From Bacteroidota bacterium (GTDB lineage: Bacteria > Bacteroidota > Bacteroidia > Bacteroidales > SZUA-534): 64,000 nucleotides of DNA. The position numbers and the translations under genes are program-made. Below are positions 17,349 through 24,621 of the stretch, piece by piece. The stretch covers positions 186,001 to 250,000 of the forward strand of contig QKGS01000067.1 of the NCBI GenBank assembly GCA_003250355.1, read 5' to 3'. The notes beneath the pieces are model-generated. The model had not been told where the DNA came from. It did no database searches and saw only the letters and a list, made by a program, of their open reading frames with translations. Each line of letters begins with the position of its first letter. The first letter of the stretch is position 1.

Positions 17349-19268
17349 CTACATCCATTCAAACGCACTCCTGTACGCCTCTATTTCATTTATATAGTCG
17401 AGGTAACTTCCGTAAAATGAATCGTTTCCTATGGTTGCACTATCGCCGAAAACTACAATTTTCCGCTTTGCACGGGTAAGAGCAACGTTCATACGGCGGG
17501 TATCCGACAAAAAGCCTATCTCGCCCTTATCGTTGGAACGCACAAGGCTTATATAAACTATATCGCGTTCCTGCCCCTGAAACGAGTCGATGGTTTTAAT
17601 CTGAAAACGGTCAGCTATTTCATGTTCTTTCAGGTCACTGTTCTCAAAAGCGTTTTGCAAATATTCAACCTGCGCCTTATACGGCGAAATAATTCCGATA
17701 CTTTCAACCTCATCGGAGATACCCTGATTATACAAGTTTGAAATATAGTTTGTCAAATGTTTTATAAGCAAATCGGCCTCTTCGGGGTTAAAGGCACTCT
17801 TGGTTTCGGGATTGTGTTGCTCAACAAATCCGGTTCCTGCTGTGTCAACAAATTCAACCGGCGTATCACCTGTAAACATTGTTCTGTCCGCAACCGATTC
17901 ATGTGCCACTAAAGCATTATTATAAAATGCTTTACTGCTGAATTTCATTATCGCCTCATTCATACGGTACTGAACCGAAAGCATTACATCGGCATTGTTT
18001 CTCGATATGGCTTTTTCAAACAGTGTAACATCAAGACCTTCCTTAGCAGCATCAAAACTTTTAATAGTTGGCGGCAACTGACAGTGGTCGCCTGCAAATA
18101 CAACCCTGTTTGCCTTAATTACAGGCAGCCAGCTTGCCGGTTCCAAGCCTTGTGCCGCTTCGTCGATAAACACGGTTGAGAAAAAACGGCTGCGCAAAAT
18201 ATCGTTCGAAGCCCCCACCAAAGTACAGGCTATTACCCGCGAGCTATCAATTATGTCGTCTTTTATATATCGGGAAAGTACATCGGCCTCTTTACGCAAG
18301 CGGTCGGCTTCGGCAAATAACATTTTACGTTGCTCGCGTTCGGTTTTCCCAAAATGCCGTTTGTACTTATGAGCCATACGGCGGTATTCATCGGCACTTC
18401 GACGAAGCGATTTAAGCTCCTTGTACCTGCTGTGGTTCAGTATTTTACTATCAATAGTATTATCCATTACAGCCTTAGTAACCCTTGCCGGATGCCCTAT
18501 GCGTGCTACATTAACACCATAATCGCTAAGCCGCTCTACAATAAGGTCAACAGCGGCATTGCTTGGTGCACAAACCAGTACCTGTGTTTCGGTTCGGAGC
18601 AAAGCCACAATACTTTCAATCAGGGTAGTGGTTTTTCCGGTTCCGGGCGGCCCATGAATAATCGCTACATCATTTGCGGCAAGCACGTATTGTAAAGCTT
18701 TATTCTGACTTTCGTTCAAATGCGGTATTGCAATATCGGGCAATTCATTGAACCGTGCATTATCGGTTCCGAGTATAATTCTGATTAATTCATTGAGTCG
18801 CTCGTTCTCGCCCGACATTATATATTTTAATCCTTTCTCCATTTCGGAGTATGAATTTTCATCGAACAAAAGCTGAACGCCCAGTCTGTTGCCGTAAGTC
18901 CAGTCAGGAATCTCGTCGCAATTCAGAGTTATAAGCATATCGTGTTCATTAACCTGATTCACTACTCCGTTAACAGCTCCGTATTCATCGTCGAGCAAAT
19001 CGGAATTGAAAAAGCTTATTATTTTACCCGACTGAAACAGATGATTGTAGTTATGTTCACGATGCCTTACTACCTTTACCATTATACGCTCTGCAGCATT
19101 GTATTGTGTTTTTTCAATTGCCACCGGATACCAACATACACCGCTTTTACGCCTTTCGGTAAGCGAAGTGCTTTGTATCCGCTCATTGTATTGTTTCAGG
19201 TCTTCGGCTTTCTCTTTCTGCAGCAGAACTTTTAAATTTTCCAGTTCTGCTTTTATTTGTTGATTCAT
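17349..19268 (-). CDS. Superfamily 1B DNA/RNA helicase (IGHMBP2/Dna2-Nam7 type)
   Basis: 639 residues from the ATG at 19268 (MNQQIKAELENL); the frame extends 27 codons further, but that stretch is unlike the family and would abut the HxlR gene. Motifs in order: Q-motif/Walker A HGPPGTGKTTTLIES (about residue 206), Ia VLVCAPSNAAVDLIVERL, Walker B VFIDEAAQGLEP, III FAGDHCQLPPTIKS, IV SVQYRMNEAIM, V IKTIDSFQGQERDIVYISLVRS and VI RMNVALTRAKRK. An N-terminal OB-like/stalk region precedes them. This is the IGHMBP2-like 5'-3' helicase common in Bacteroidota. It is cytoplasmic and acts on nucleic acid; the specific process is unknown. Confidence 0.92.
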   Translation of the reverse strand: MNQQIKAELENLKVLLQKEKAEDLKQYNERIQSTSLTERRKSGVCWYPVAIEKTQYNAAERIMVKVVRHREHNYNHLFQSGKIISFFNSDLLDDEYGAVNGVVNQVNEHDMLITLNCDEIPDWTYGNRLGVQLLFDENSYSEMEKGLKYIMSGENERLNELIRIILGTDNARFNELPDIAIPHLNESQNKALQYVLAANDVAIIHGPPGTGKTTTLIESIVALLRTETQVLVCAPSNAAVDLIVERLSDYGVNVARIGHPARVTKAVMDNTIDSKILNHSRYKELKSLRRSADEYRRMAHKYKRHFGKTEREQRKMLFAEADRLRKEADVLSRYIKDDIIDSSRVIACTLVGASNDILRSRFFSTVFIDEAAQGLEPASWLPVIKANRVVFAGDHCQLPPTIKSFDAAKEGLDVTLFEKAISRNNADVMLSVQYRMNEAIMKFSSKAFYNNALVAHESVADRTMFTGDTPVEFVDTAGTGFVEQHNPETKSAFNPEEADLLIKHLTNYISNLYNQGISDEVESIGIISPYKAQVEYLQNAFENSDLKEHEIADRFQIKTIDSFQGQERDIVYISLVRSNDKGEIGFLSDTRRMNVALTRAKRKIVVFGDSATIGNDSFYGSYLDYINEIEAYRSAFEWM

Positions 19269-19348
19269 TGTTTTTGAAATAGGATGTAAAGGTATGTTTA
19301 AATTTATCAAATTATGAGCAAGGTTTAATTTGTAGAGATTATTCCGCA

Positions 19349-19690
19349 TTACACTATATCCTCTTTATTCATCTTCTCCCTTGCCCATTCGCCCAAATGC
19401 TTAAAAAACGGAATCAACTCTTTTCCTGTTTCGGATAAAGAGTATTCAACCTTGGGCGGAACTTCAGGGTACACTTTTCGAATTATTAAATTATCCTCCT
19501 CAAGTTCCCTTAAAGTTTGAGTAAGCATTTTTGAGGTTATGTTGTCAATCTTCTTTTTTATTTCGCCATAGCGCAACACATTATCGGCTTTAAAAATGTA
19601 CCAAAGTATTCTTGCTTTGTGCTTTCCGCCTATTCTTCTGAAAGCATAATCTAATGCACAAGCCGGTGCTCCTGAATCTTTTTTTGCCAT
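19349..19690 (-). CDS. HxlR family transcriptional regulator
   Basis: 113 residues from ATG 19690 (MAKKDSGAPACALDYAF), the normal HxlR length; an upstream TTG at 19723 is less likely. Winged-helix features: C-A-L-D-Y-A-F-R-R-I-G-G-K-H (usual GGKW), ILWYIFKADNVLRYGEIKKK, NITSKMLTQTLRELEEDNLI, and VYPEVPPKVEYSLSETGKEL. It is divergent from the nitroreductase gene and a 7-7-7 palindrome lies between them, the usual layout in which HxlR proteins repress an adjacent redox gene in response to quinones, aldehydes or thiol stress. Confidence 0.92.
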   Translation of the reverse strand: MAKKDSGAPACALDYAFRRIGGKHKARILWYIFKADNVLRYGEIKKKIDNITSKMLTQTLRELEEDNLIIRKVYPEVPPKVEYSLSETGKELIPFFKHLGEWAREKMNKEDIV

Positions 19691-19752
19691 TTCTTTAAAA
19701 ATTTTTATAGTTGTAACTATCAAATAATCAATAAAAGTATCTTTTTAGTAAC

Positions 19753-19773
19753 TACATACCTAAAAAGTATGTA
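19753..19773. promoter_or_regulatory. Probable HxlR operator palindrome
   Basis: TACATAC-CTAAAAA-GTATGTA is a perfect 7-base inverted repeat with a 7-base spacer, directly against the -33 element of the nitroreductase promoter and 63 bases upstream of the hxlR-type start codon. The position fits repression of the nitroreductase and autoregulation. Confidence 0.6.
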
Positions 19774-19774
19774 C

Positions 19775-19805
19775 TTGATGTAAAGATACATATAGTTTAT
19801 TTTTG
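19775..19805 (+). promoter_or_regulatory. Promoter for the nitroreductase transcript
   Basis: TTG at 19775-19777, 20 bases, then TATTTTTG at 19798-19805 match the Bacteroidota -33/-7 pattern. The start near 19812 would give a leader of about 300 bases that contains the hairpin array at 19845-20030. Confidence 0.6.
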
Positions 19806-19844
19806 TGGCACGAAGTATTTTAATGCGAAGATTTGGAAAGGTTA

Positions 19845-20030
19845 AGGCTGAAAGCCTGAAATGTAAAAGCACAGGGTAAGCCCTGTGATAAATTAACAAA
19901 ATAGTATAAAGCCTGAAAGGCTGACCTGTTCTGAGATGGTTTTACAGGTAGCTCTTTCGGAGCTAAAATGAATTTGCTGCAATTCCGTAGGGTTAAAACC
20001 CTACGATTTCATAGACAAGCCTTTCAGGCT
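19845..20030 (+). repeat. Array of six short perfect hairpins
   Basis: In order: AGGCT-GAA-AGCCT (19845), CACAGGG-TAAG-CCCTGTG (19870), AGCCT-GAA-AGGCT (19910), AGCTC-TTTCG-GAGCT (19950), CGTAGGGTT-AA-AACCCTACG (19986) and AGCCT-TTC-AGGCT (20018). All are intact within 186 bases and share an AGCCT/AGGCT core. This looks like a compound palindromic repeat element lodged in the 5' leader of the nitroreductase gene; no protein is encoded. Confidence 0.7.
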
Positions 20031-20117
20031 ATATTGAATTATAAATTAGAATTATTCGGGAGAGGACTCCAAATCACACCTCGAATATGCTGGGAAAAAA
20101 GTAAAAATTATAAAACT

Positions 20118-20663
20118 ATGGACGCAATAGAAATGATTAAAGAACGCCGTAGCGTTCGCAAATTCAAAAACGAGAAAGTAAGCCGTGAAACTATGAAGGA
20201 AATAATAGAATTAAGCCGCTGGGCTCCTTCGTGGGGAAATTTTCAGGTTGCCCGATACACATTAGTCGATAACGATGATATAATAAAGCAAATTGGAGAA
20301 AAAGCTGTTCACGGATTCGGGTATAATATTAAAACTTTGCAAAATGCCCAAAGTGTAGCAGTATTAAGCTTTGTAAAAGGTAAAAGCGGCAAATTGTATG
20401 CCGATGATTATGCAACATCGAAAGGTAGTGTGTGGGAAGTTTTTGATGCAGGTATAGCTTGTCAGACATTCTGTTTAGCAGCTCATGCCAAAGGGATTGG
20501 AACTTGTATATTCGGAGTAATTGACGATAAAACCATTTCTGAGATAGTGAACTTACCCGAAGAAGAAACCGTTGCCGCTTTAATAGTTTACGGATACGAA
20601 GAAGGTGAGCATGCCGCCCCAACACCGAGAATGGAAGTAGAGGAGATAGCAAGGTTTGTATAG
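20118..20663 (+). CDS. Nitroreductase family protein (FMN-dependent)
   Basis: 181 residues from ATG 20118 (MDAIEMIKERRSVRKFKNE). A longer frame to 19968 runs through the repeat array and is rejected. Markers: I-K-E-R-R-S-V-R-K-F (FMN phosphate-binding Arg residues), LSRWAPSWGNFQVARYTLV (the APSxxNxQ-like segment), FDAGIACQTFCLAAHAKGIGTCIFGV and an LPEEETVAALIVYGYEEGE tail. It is an NAD(P)H-dependent flavin reductase of nitro-, quinone- or enone-type compounds in the cytoplasm. It is divergent from and probably regulated by the HxlR gene. Confidence 0.9.
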   Translation: MDAIEMIKERRSVRKFKNEKVSRETMKEIIELSRWAPSWGNFQVARYTLVDNDDIIKQIGEKAVHGFGYNIKTLQNAQSVAVLSFVKGKSGKLYADDYATSKGSVWEVFDAGIACQTFCLAAHAKGIGTCIFGVIDDKTISEIVNLPEEETVAALIVYGYEEGEHAAPTPRMEVEEIARFV

Positions 20664-20719
20664 GGAGTGAAACGTTTAACGTAATAAAAAAGCACCTATC
20701 TTTGAATAACGCGATAATT

Positions 20720-20896
20720 ATGTAAACTACAATTAAAAAAGGAGCTTCAAAGGAGGAGATTAAGTCAATCTTCTCAAAGATGTTTAAATGCAAAGAAACA
20801 TCAAAAGGTTTCGATGTTTTTAAATTTTATGGCACAGTTAAGTTTGAAGATAGTGCTTTAGAAATTCAAAAGCGTTTGCGTAATGGCTGGGAATAG
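20720..20896 (+). pseudogene. Decayed small antitoxin-like gene with stop at codon 2
   Basis: ATG at 20720 is immediately followed by TAA, after which the frame stays open for 57 codons (TTIKKGASKEEIKSIFSKMF ... ALEIQKRLRNGWE) to the stop at 20896. The closing L-E-I-Q-K-R-x-R-x-x-W-E is familiar from short Bacteroidota antitoxins that precede PIN-type toxins. A TATCTTTG -7-like box lies 16 bases before the ATG (20697-20704). A following ATG at 20903 gives only 8 codons, so the partner toxin is gone. One base change (TAA to AAA) would restore the gene. Confidence 0.55.
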
Positions 20897-20981
20897 TATT
20901 TTATGAAAGTTGAAAAACTTATTGAATAAAAAATAGTGACCGATTAACTCAGCCACCATTTTTATATAAATTCCCTTATCC

Positions 20982-22304
20982 TTAGTTTGAAATTACGCGA
21001 GTTTTATCTTCCGATAAATGCCCTTCGAAAATACTGTTACCATTTCTCATAGCGCAGAAATCACCACACATAGTACAGCTGTCTTCAAGAGCCGGCATAC
21101 GCGATGCTCTTATCTCTGAAGCTTGCTTTGGGAACAGAAGCTGTTTGTTCAGGTCGTCCCATCGCATTTCGCGTCGGTTAATAGCTACTTGCTTTTGTTT
21201 TTCTTTAGCATGAGGATACTTAACTATATCGCCGCAGGCTACAGCCAAACGTGTGGCACGTACCCCCTCACGAACGTCCTGAACATTAGGTAATGCAAGG
21301 TGCTCGGCCGGAGTAATATAGCAAACAAGGTCAGCACCATAACGTGCCGATTGTGATGCACCAATTGCTGCAGTAATGTGGTCGTAACCGGCACCGTTAT
21401 CAAGTGGAATAGGGCCAAGAACATAGTAAGGAGCATTTCCGCTCATTGCTTTTTCTAATTTGATATTAGCCTCAATTTCATCTAATGGAATATGGCCGGG
21501 GCCTTCAACCATCATCTGACAACCCAGCTTCCTCCCTATTTCGGCCAATTCGCAGTTGGTAATCATTTCTGCCATTTGAGCCCTGTCGTGGCTATCCCAT
21601 AATGCCGCCGAACGCAAACCATTACCCAGCGAAAGTACAGCATCATATTTTTTCATTAATCCACACACACGGTCAAACTGCTCATAAAGAGGATTTTCTC
21701 TGTTATTCTTTTCCATCCATGAAGCAAGAAAAGTACCACCCTTTGATGCCAGTCCTCCATATCGGTAACCTTGTTTTTTCAAACGCTCAATAGAGTATTG
21801 GTTAATACCGCAGTGAATAGCCATAAAGCTTATACCATCGGCAAGTTGTCGTTCAATTATTTCAAACAGATACTCAGGATCAAGTTTGTCGGGAGAACCG
21901 TATTTGATAGCAGCTTCGTGAAATGCCTGATACAAAGGAACGGTACCAACTGCCAGATTTGTTGCCGACAATATTTCACAACGTATTTCGTCAATATTAC
22001 CACTTGCCGAAAGCTCCATAAGTGTATCTGCACCTTCCTCTTCGGCCGCTCTTGCTTTCTCTTTTTCAAGCTCTATGCTACATATATCCGACGATGTGCC
22101 GATAGATGCATTTACTTTAGTTGATAATCCTGTACCAATACCTGAAACTATCTGATTCTTTCGTGTAGTATTGTTTGGTATAACTATTTCGCCTTTAGCA
22201 ACAAGTTCACATATCTCTTTTGAACATTTATTCTCTTTGTCTGCTACGGCTTTCATCTCTTTGGTTACTATGCCTTGTCCGGCACTTTCTAATTGTGTTA
22301 ACAT
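20982..22304 (-). CDS. bzaF: ThiC-family radical SAM enzyme, probable 5-hydroxybenzimidazole synthase (BzaF); alternatively phosphomethylpyrimidine synthase ThiC
   Basis: 440 residues, the short form without the long N-terminal extension of most Gram-negative ThiC proteins. The C-terminal SAM/4Fe-4S motif is C-x2-C-x3-C (Cys410, 413, 417, in DSCTMCGDFCAMR). The zinc-binding histidines sit in EGPGH (His271) and TPAEH (His335). Canonical ThiC has a G-D-[GA]-[LC]-R-P-G element and T-D-I-A-P-G-Y-D-H; here they read GNGLRSA (227-233) and LDNGAGYDH. ThiC paralogues of the Bza type turn aminoimidazole ribotide into 5-hydroxybenzimidazole, the lower ligand of B12, under anaerobic conditions. The upstream element is a cobalamin riboswitch, no TPP riboswitch is present and no other thi gene is near. 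Family membership is certain; the BzaF reading is inference from control region and motif changes. Confidence 0.75.
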   Translation of the reverse strand: MLTQLESAGQGIVTKEMKAVADKENKCSKEICELVAKGEIVIPNNTTRKNQIVSGIGTGLSTKVNASIGTSSDICSIELEKEKARAAEEEGADTLMELSASGNIDEIRCEILSATNLAVGTVPLYQAFHEAAIKYGSPDKLDPEYLFEIIERQLADGISFMAIHCGINQYSIERLKKQGYRYGGLASKGGTFLASWMEKNNRENPLYEQFDRVCGLMKKYDAVLSLGNGLRSAALWDSHDRAQMAEMITNCELAEIGRKLGCQMMVEGPGHIPLDEIEANIKLEKAMSGNAPYYVLGPIPLDNGAGYDHITAAIGASQSARYGADLVCYITPAEHLALPNVQDVREGVRATRLAVACGDIVKYPHAKEKQKQVAINRREMRWDDLNKQLLFPKQASEIRASRMPALEDSCTMCGDFCAMRNGNSIFEGHLSEDKTRVISN

Positions 22305-22582
22305 AATTTTTTTTTGATTTTTTAAATTAATTCTACTCGTTCTTAATAATTATTCTCTACAAAAATTATGTCCCTTAGTAATAGTTTCCCAACATCGTAT
22401 CAACTTTTAAAAATTAAACATACACACATCGCCATATTGCTATAGCACAACATGTTACCGACATAGTTAGTATATACAAATACACTAATTATGCCTCTGA
22501 TTCACATAATTAAAAAGTCAAATGGAGTTATTTACGAACTCATTTAGCCTTTATTCCCGAAAGCATTATTATAATATAATGT
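22305..22582 (-). other. Long leader between cobalamin riboswitch and ThiC-family gene
   Basis: About 280 AT-rich bases with no open frame of substance, no TPP aptamer (no CTGAGA element) and no clear intrinsic terminator on the minus strand. It presumably forms the expression platform or is the remnant of a deleted first gene. Confidence 0.45.
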
Positions 22583-22768
22583 TAAGGCAGGTCTTCCGGC
22601 TCTCCCAATTTTCATTACCTTCCCATTCCTCTTACATGAACAGTGGTGTGAGTTATGAAAACTTAACGTAAATAATTACGTCATTGGGATTACGGCTGCG
22701 GGTACAGCTCCCGAATTAAACGGGATTCCCTATTAAGGTATTCTCTGTTGTGAAAATATCCACCTTCG
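22583..22768 (-). promoter_or_regulatory. Cobalamin (adenosylcobalamin-class) riboswitch
   Basis: Read on the minus strand, the element contains the invariant blocks of the B12 aptamer in order: GGTGGATATTTTC near the 5' end, AATCCCG...TTCGGGAGC, CTGTACCCGCAGCCGTAA, CACCACTGTT, GGGAAGG and finally GCCGGAAGACCTGCC (consensus GCCAGGAGACCTGCC), which is the B12 box. A TACATTTG -7 promoter box lies just upstream (22772-22779 on the plus strand, reverse complement). It faces the ThiC-family gene, so expression of that gene should fall when cobalamin is plentiful. Confidence 0.9.
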
Positions 22769-22845
22769 CCACAAATGTAATTTTATTTTTTTTATAATGT
22801 AAAAACAAACTACTATATATTTTGTAAACTCATATATAAACAGTA

Positions 22846-23799
22846 ATGTTGAATAAACAAAAACCAAACAATATGTATATAAGATTTATAATAAGCGTAT
22901 TAGTACTTATAGCTATCATTATTCTGAATAACTTTTTAAAAACAAACCAGTACTTTGAATACGAAATTACCAATACTATTTATCATATTTTAACTATTGC
23001 AATATCATCATGGGTTCTAATTGAAATTGTTAAAATATTTAAACGGCGGTTACTCCGCAAATACGATATATCTGATGAAGATAACCTTAAATCGAGAAAG
23101 CTGCATACCCAAATAAATATATTGGAGAAAGTAATTATATCAATCATCATAATTACTTCCATAGGTCTGATACTCATTTCAATAGAGAGCATAAGGAAAA
23201 TTGGCGTAGGGCTATTTGCCTCGGCAGGTGTGGTTGGTATTATTATCGGACTATCGGCACAAAAAATATTCGGTGCTCTGTTGGCAGGGGTACAAATAGC
23301 TATTACTCAGCCTTTCAGAGTAGACGATGCTGTTGTTGTTGAGAACGAATGGGGATGGATAGAGGAAATAAACCTTACATATGTGGTAGTACGATTGTGG
23401 GATAAGCGTCGTTTGGTTTTACCTGCAACGTACTTCCTCGAAAAGCCTTTTCAGAACTGGACACGCACTACCGCCGATATTATAGGCTCAGTTTTTCTTT
23501 ATACCGATTACACAATCTCGTTCGATGCTCTAAGAACAGAATTAACCCGAATACTCGAAAACTGCGACTTATGGGATAAAAAAGTTAATGTACTGCAAGT
23601 AACCGACTCTAAAGCAAGTTCTGTGGAAATAAGAATACTGGTTAGTGCCAAAAATTCTCCCACGGCATGGGATTTACGTGTACACGTACGTGAAAAAATG
23701 ATTGAATTTATTCAGCAAAATTATCCTGAGAGTTTGCCCAAAACCCGTGTCATGATTCACGAATCGGACTATCCAGAGTATCTTCATTCGCACAATTAG
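22846..23799 (+). CDS. MscS family mechanosensitive ion channel
   Basis: 317 residues with three or four transmembrane segments (about 12-29, 45-65, 90-110 and 120-150) followed by the MscS beta domain. The pore helix reads LFASAGVVGIIIGLSAQKIFGALLAGVQIAITQPFRVDDAVVVE, the TM3/QPF.VGD region of MscS-like channels. Further on are W-G-W-I-E-E-I-N-L-T-Y-V-V-V-R-L-W-D and P-A-T-Y-F-L-E-K-P-F-Q-N-W. It is an inner-membrane channel releasing solutes under hypo-osmotic shock; many relatives of this MscM-like length exist. It is divergent from the cobalamin riboswitch. Confidence 0.9.
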   Translation: MLNKQKPNNMYIRFIISVLVLIAIIILNNFLKTNQYFEYEITNTIYHILTIAISSWVLIEIVKIFKRRLLRKYDISDEDNLKSRKLHTQINILEKVIISIIIITSIGLILISIESIRKIGVGLFASAGVVGIIIGLSAQKIFGALLAGVQIAITQPFRVDDAVVVENEWGWIEEINLTYVVVRLWDKRRLVLPATYFLEKPFQNWTRTTADIIGSVFLYTDYTISFDALRTELTRILENCDLWDKKVNVLQVTDSKASSVEIRILVSAKNSPTAWDLRVHVREKMIEFIQQNYPESLPKTRVMIHESDYPEYLHSHN

Positions 23800-23985
23800 T
23801 TTTAACCCGCATTATTCATTAGGTTTTCAAGATTATCATTAATCAATTATTAATCAGCACCTTTCTAATGCAACGCATTAGAGCGGGCTGAACCCAGATG
23901 GTTAATTGATGTTTTCCATTAACCATCTGTATTGTTTCTATTTACCCTCATTATTTCAATTCTATTGCATAGTTCGGGTTTAATA
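23800..23985 (+). repeat. Dispersed intergenic repeat, copy B, with internal hairpins
   Basis: Starts TTTTAACCCGCATTATTCAT and ends AGTTCGGGTTTAAT like copy A, but carries a longer middle. That middle includes the palindrome TCTAATGC-AAC-GCATTAGA (about 23864-23882) and a perfect 11-base pair of arms, AGATGGTTAAT/ATTAACCATCT, at 23896-23928. The hairpins lie downstream of the MscS stop and may act as its terminator. Confidence 0.6.
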
Positions 23986-24006
23986 AATCTTTATACCTTT
24001 GCATCG

Positions 24007-24354
24007 ATGAATAAAAACGGACTACGTAAAAATAACAATACACTTTACTTCAAAAAATGGAGCAGAAAAGCGTATGCTATATTTGCATCATTGGGTGTTG
24101 CGGTTATAATTGGTCAATTATCGACCGACGTAGCTCAATGGCTTTCAGAAGTAAATGGTCAGACTAATATTCAGGATGAGCAATATTTAAAAATATCAGA
24201 TGGAAATGACGAAGAAAATGACGAGGAACAACTTCAGGTTGAGGTATTAGCCGTTGCTGCAACATCTGCCGATGGTTGTGAAACTTTTGTAAATATACAA
24301 TTAGAAAAAAAAGCCGTTAAATACATAGTATTTAACGGCTTTTTTTATAAATAG
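24007..24354 (+). CDS. Small protein with KKWSRKAYAIFASLG N-terminal motif, unknown function
   Basis: 115 residues from ATG 24007. The N-terminus is basic (NKNGLRKNNNTLYFKKWSRKAYAIFASLG), followed by one hydrophobic stretch (VAVIIGQLSTDVAQWL) and an acidic, glutamine-rich middle (DGNDEENDEEQLQVEVLAV). A K-W-[SNT]-R-K-x-Y-A-[VI]-F-x-S-L-G motif followed by a hydrophobic segment is, to my recollection, found at the N-termini of Bacteroidota TonB-dependent cobalamin receptors; here it heads a stand-alone short protein. The last 16 codons run through a perfect transcription terminator. A TACCTTTG -7 box at 23994-24001 implies a leaderless or nearly leaderless mRNA. Confidence 0.6.
   Translation: MNKNGLRKNNNTLYFKKWSRKAYAIFASLGVAVIIGQLSTDVAQWLSEVNGQTNIQDEQYLKISDGNDEENDEEQLQVEVLAVAATSADGCETFVNIQLEKKAVKYIVFNGFFYK
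24306..24346 (+). terminator. Strong intrinsic terminator overlapping the end of the small gene
   Basis: Perfect 19-base arms, A7-GCCGTTAAATAC and GTATTTAACGGC-T7, with a 3-base loop. The structure lies wholly inside the coding frame of the small protein, whose stop codon is at 24352-24354. It is bidirectional in principle. Confidence 0.85.
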
Positions 24355-24408
24355 ATTTTTTGATGATTGAGAGAGAATGCTTCAAAGAGCTGGAGTAATC
24401 ATACAAAA

Positions 24409-24595
24409 GTGCGTTGGGGTGCACAAAAGAGCGGAATTTTGATACGACTGAGCCGAACGTAAAGTTAAATCAAGGTATCTGATGATAAATCTAACTTGAA
24501 TTCGGCTTATTATTTGAAAGTAGTTAGTTAAGTATTGAAATTCGGTTTTGTGCTTGACTTTTTTGCTTCGTTTTTGGGTTAAGCCAAAAATGAAG
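24409..24595 (+). repeat. 187-bp direct repeat, copy 1 (upstream of bioB)
   Basis: Aligns end to end with 25626-25811. The last ~70 bases differ at only two positions, and the middle (CTAACTTGAATTCGG, TTATTTGAAAGTAG) is also conserved. The copy ends in a stem CTTCGTTTTTGG/CCAAAAATGAAG. It ends 27 bases before the bioB ATG. Confidence 0.85.
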
Positions 24596-24621
24596 AGAAT
24601 AAAATAAAAAACAAACAAAAT

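Noticed and set aside
19968-20117. 50-residue N-terminal extension of the nitroreductase
   Set aside because: It translates the palindromic repeat array, and the family starts at the MDAIEMIKERRSVR sequence.
20329-20793. 154-residue minus-strand frame
   Set aside because: It is antisense to most of the nitroreductase gene and the dead antitoxin gene, with no domain.
22305-22582. TPP riboswitch upstream of the ThiC-family gene
   Set aside because: None of the conserved TPP blocks (such as CTGAGA) is present on the minus strand; the only aptamer is the cobalamin one further upstream.
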